A stretch of 5,382 bases of DNA. Origin: CAZCWX01 sp964502465 (GTDB lineage Bacteria; Desulfobacterota; Binatia; Bin18). The notes beneath the pieces were generated by a model. That model saw only the letters and a list, made by a program, of their open reading frames with translations. It did not search any database and had not been told where the DNA came from. The stretch spans positions 1-5,382 of the forward strand of contig CAZCWX010000130.1 of NCBI GenBank assembly GCA_964502465.1, read 5' to 3'. Positions within the stretch are counted from its first letter, which is position 1. Each line of letters opens with the position of its first letter. Of the stretch, positions 5,360 to 5,382 are shown in pieces. The position numbers and the translations under genes are program-made.

Positions 5360-5382
5360 TTCCCGCCTACGCGGGAATGACG
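5356..5382. repeat. REP-like palindrome ATTCCCGC-CTAC-GCGGGAAT at the window edge
   Basis: ATTCCCGC (5359-5366) and GCGGGAAT (5371-5378) form a perfect 8-bp stem with loop CTAC, flanked by TGG and GACG. The form GGATTCCCGCNNNNGCGGGAATGACG is a widespread REP-like intergenic repeat in several bacterial phyla. It may continue past the right edge. A copy upstream of the P-loop gene could serve as terminator or attenuator of a neighbouring transcript. Confidence 0.8.

Overview
The window holds four genes, all read on the minus strand, plus several families of palindromic repeats. Base composition is near 50% G+C. The long tandem-TPR proteins, the prokaryotic SEFIR/NB-ARC receptor-like protein and the interspersed GC-rich hairpin repeats suggest a large-genome, signalling-rich bacterium, such as Chloroflexota, filamentous Cyanobacteria, Tectomicrobia or a similar uncultured lineage. 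The sequence contains no marker gene, so that placement is inference only.

Layout, in transcription order from right to left. (1) 5171-5382 is intergenic and packed with hairpin repeats of at least two families, including one copy of the ATTCCCGC/GCGGGAAT type at the window edge. (2) 5170-4769 encodes a short P-loop ATPase N-terminus of 133 aa. It has a clear Walker A motif but stops long before a complete ATPase core. (3) One base after its stop codon, 4767-2884 encodes a 627-aa protein with an ATPase-like N-terminal module (Walker B-like strand, no P-loop) and eight kinesin-light-chain-type TPRs. The two ORFs join into one open frame of 761 codons if a run of six Cs is shortened by one base, so the pair is either translationally coupled or a frameshifted single gene. 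(4) 2778-2377 encodes a 133-aa NTF2/SnoaL-like protein with a strong Shine-Dalgarno, followed by a textbook Rho-independent terminator that closes this transcription unit. (5) 2076-2376 holds no convincing protein gene. It carries four GC-rich hairpins, two of them inverted copies of one element, a candidate extended -10 promoter for the next gene, and a doubtful 26-codon ORF on the plus strand. (6) 2075-1 encodes a SEFIR-NB-ARC-TPR protein whose C-terminal TPR array runs off the left edge after 691 codons. Its last repeats are nearly identical 126-bp DNA units.

The SEFIR-NB-ARC-TPR protein has the architecture of a bacterial NLR-like (STAND) receptor: a death/immune-type effector domain, a nucleotide-driven oligomerisation switch and a ligand-sensing repeat array. 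Such proteins are often anti-phage or self/non-self sensors. The ATPase/TPR pair next to it looks like a second, possibly damaged, sensor of related design. A joint function of the two loci, or a role for the NTF2-like protein in either, is not shown by the sequence.
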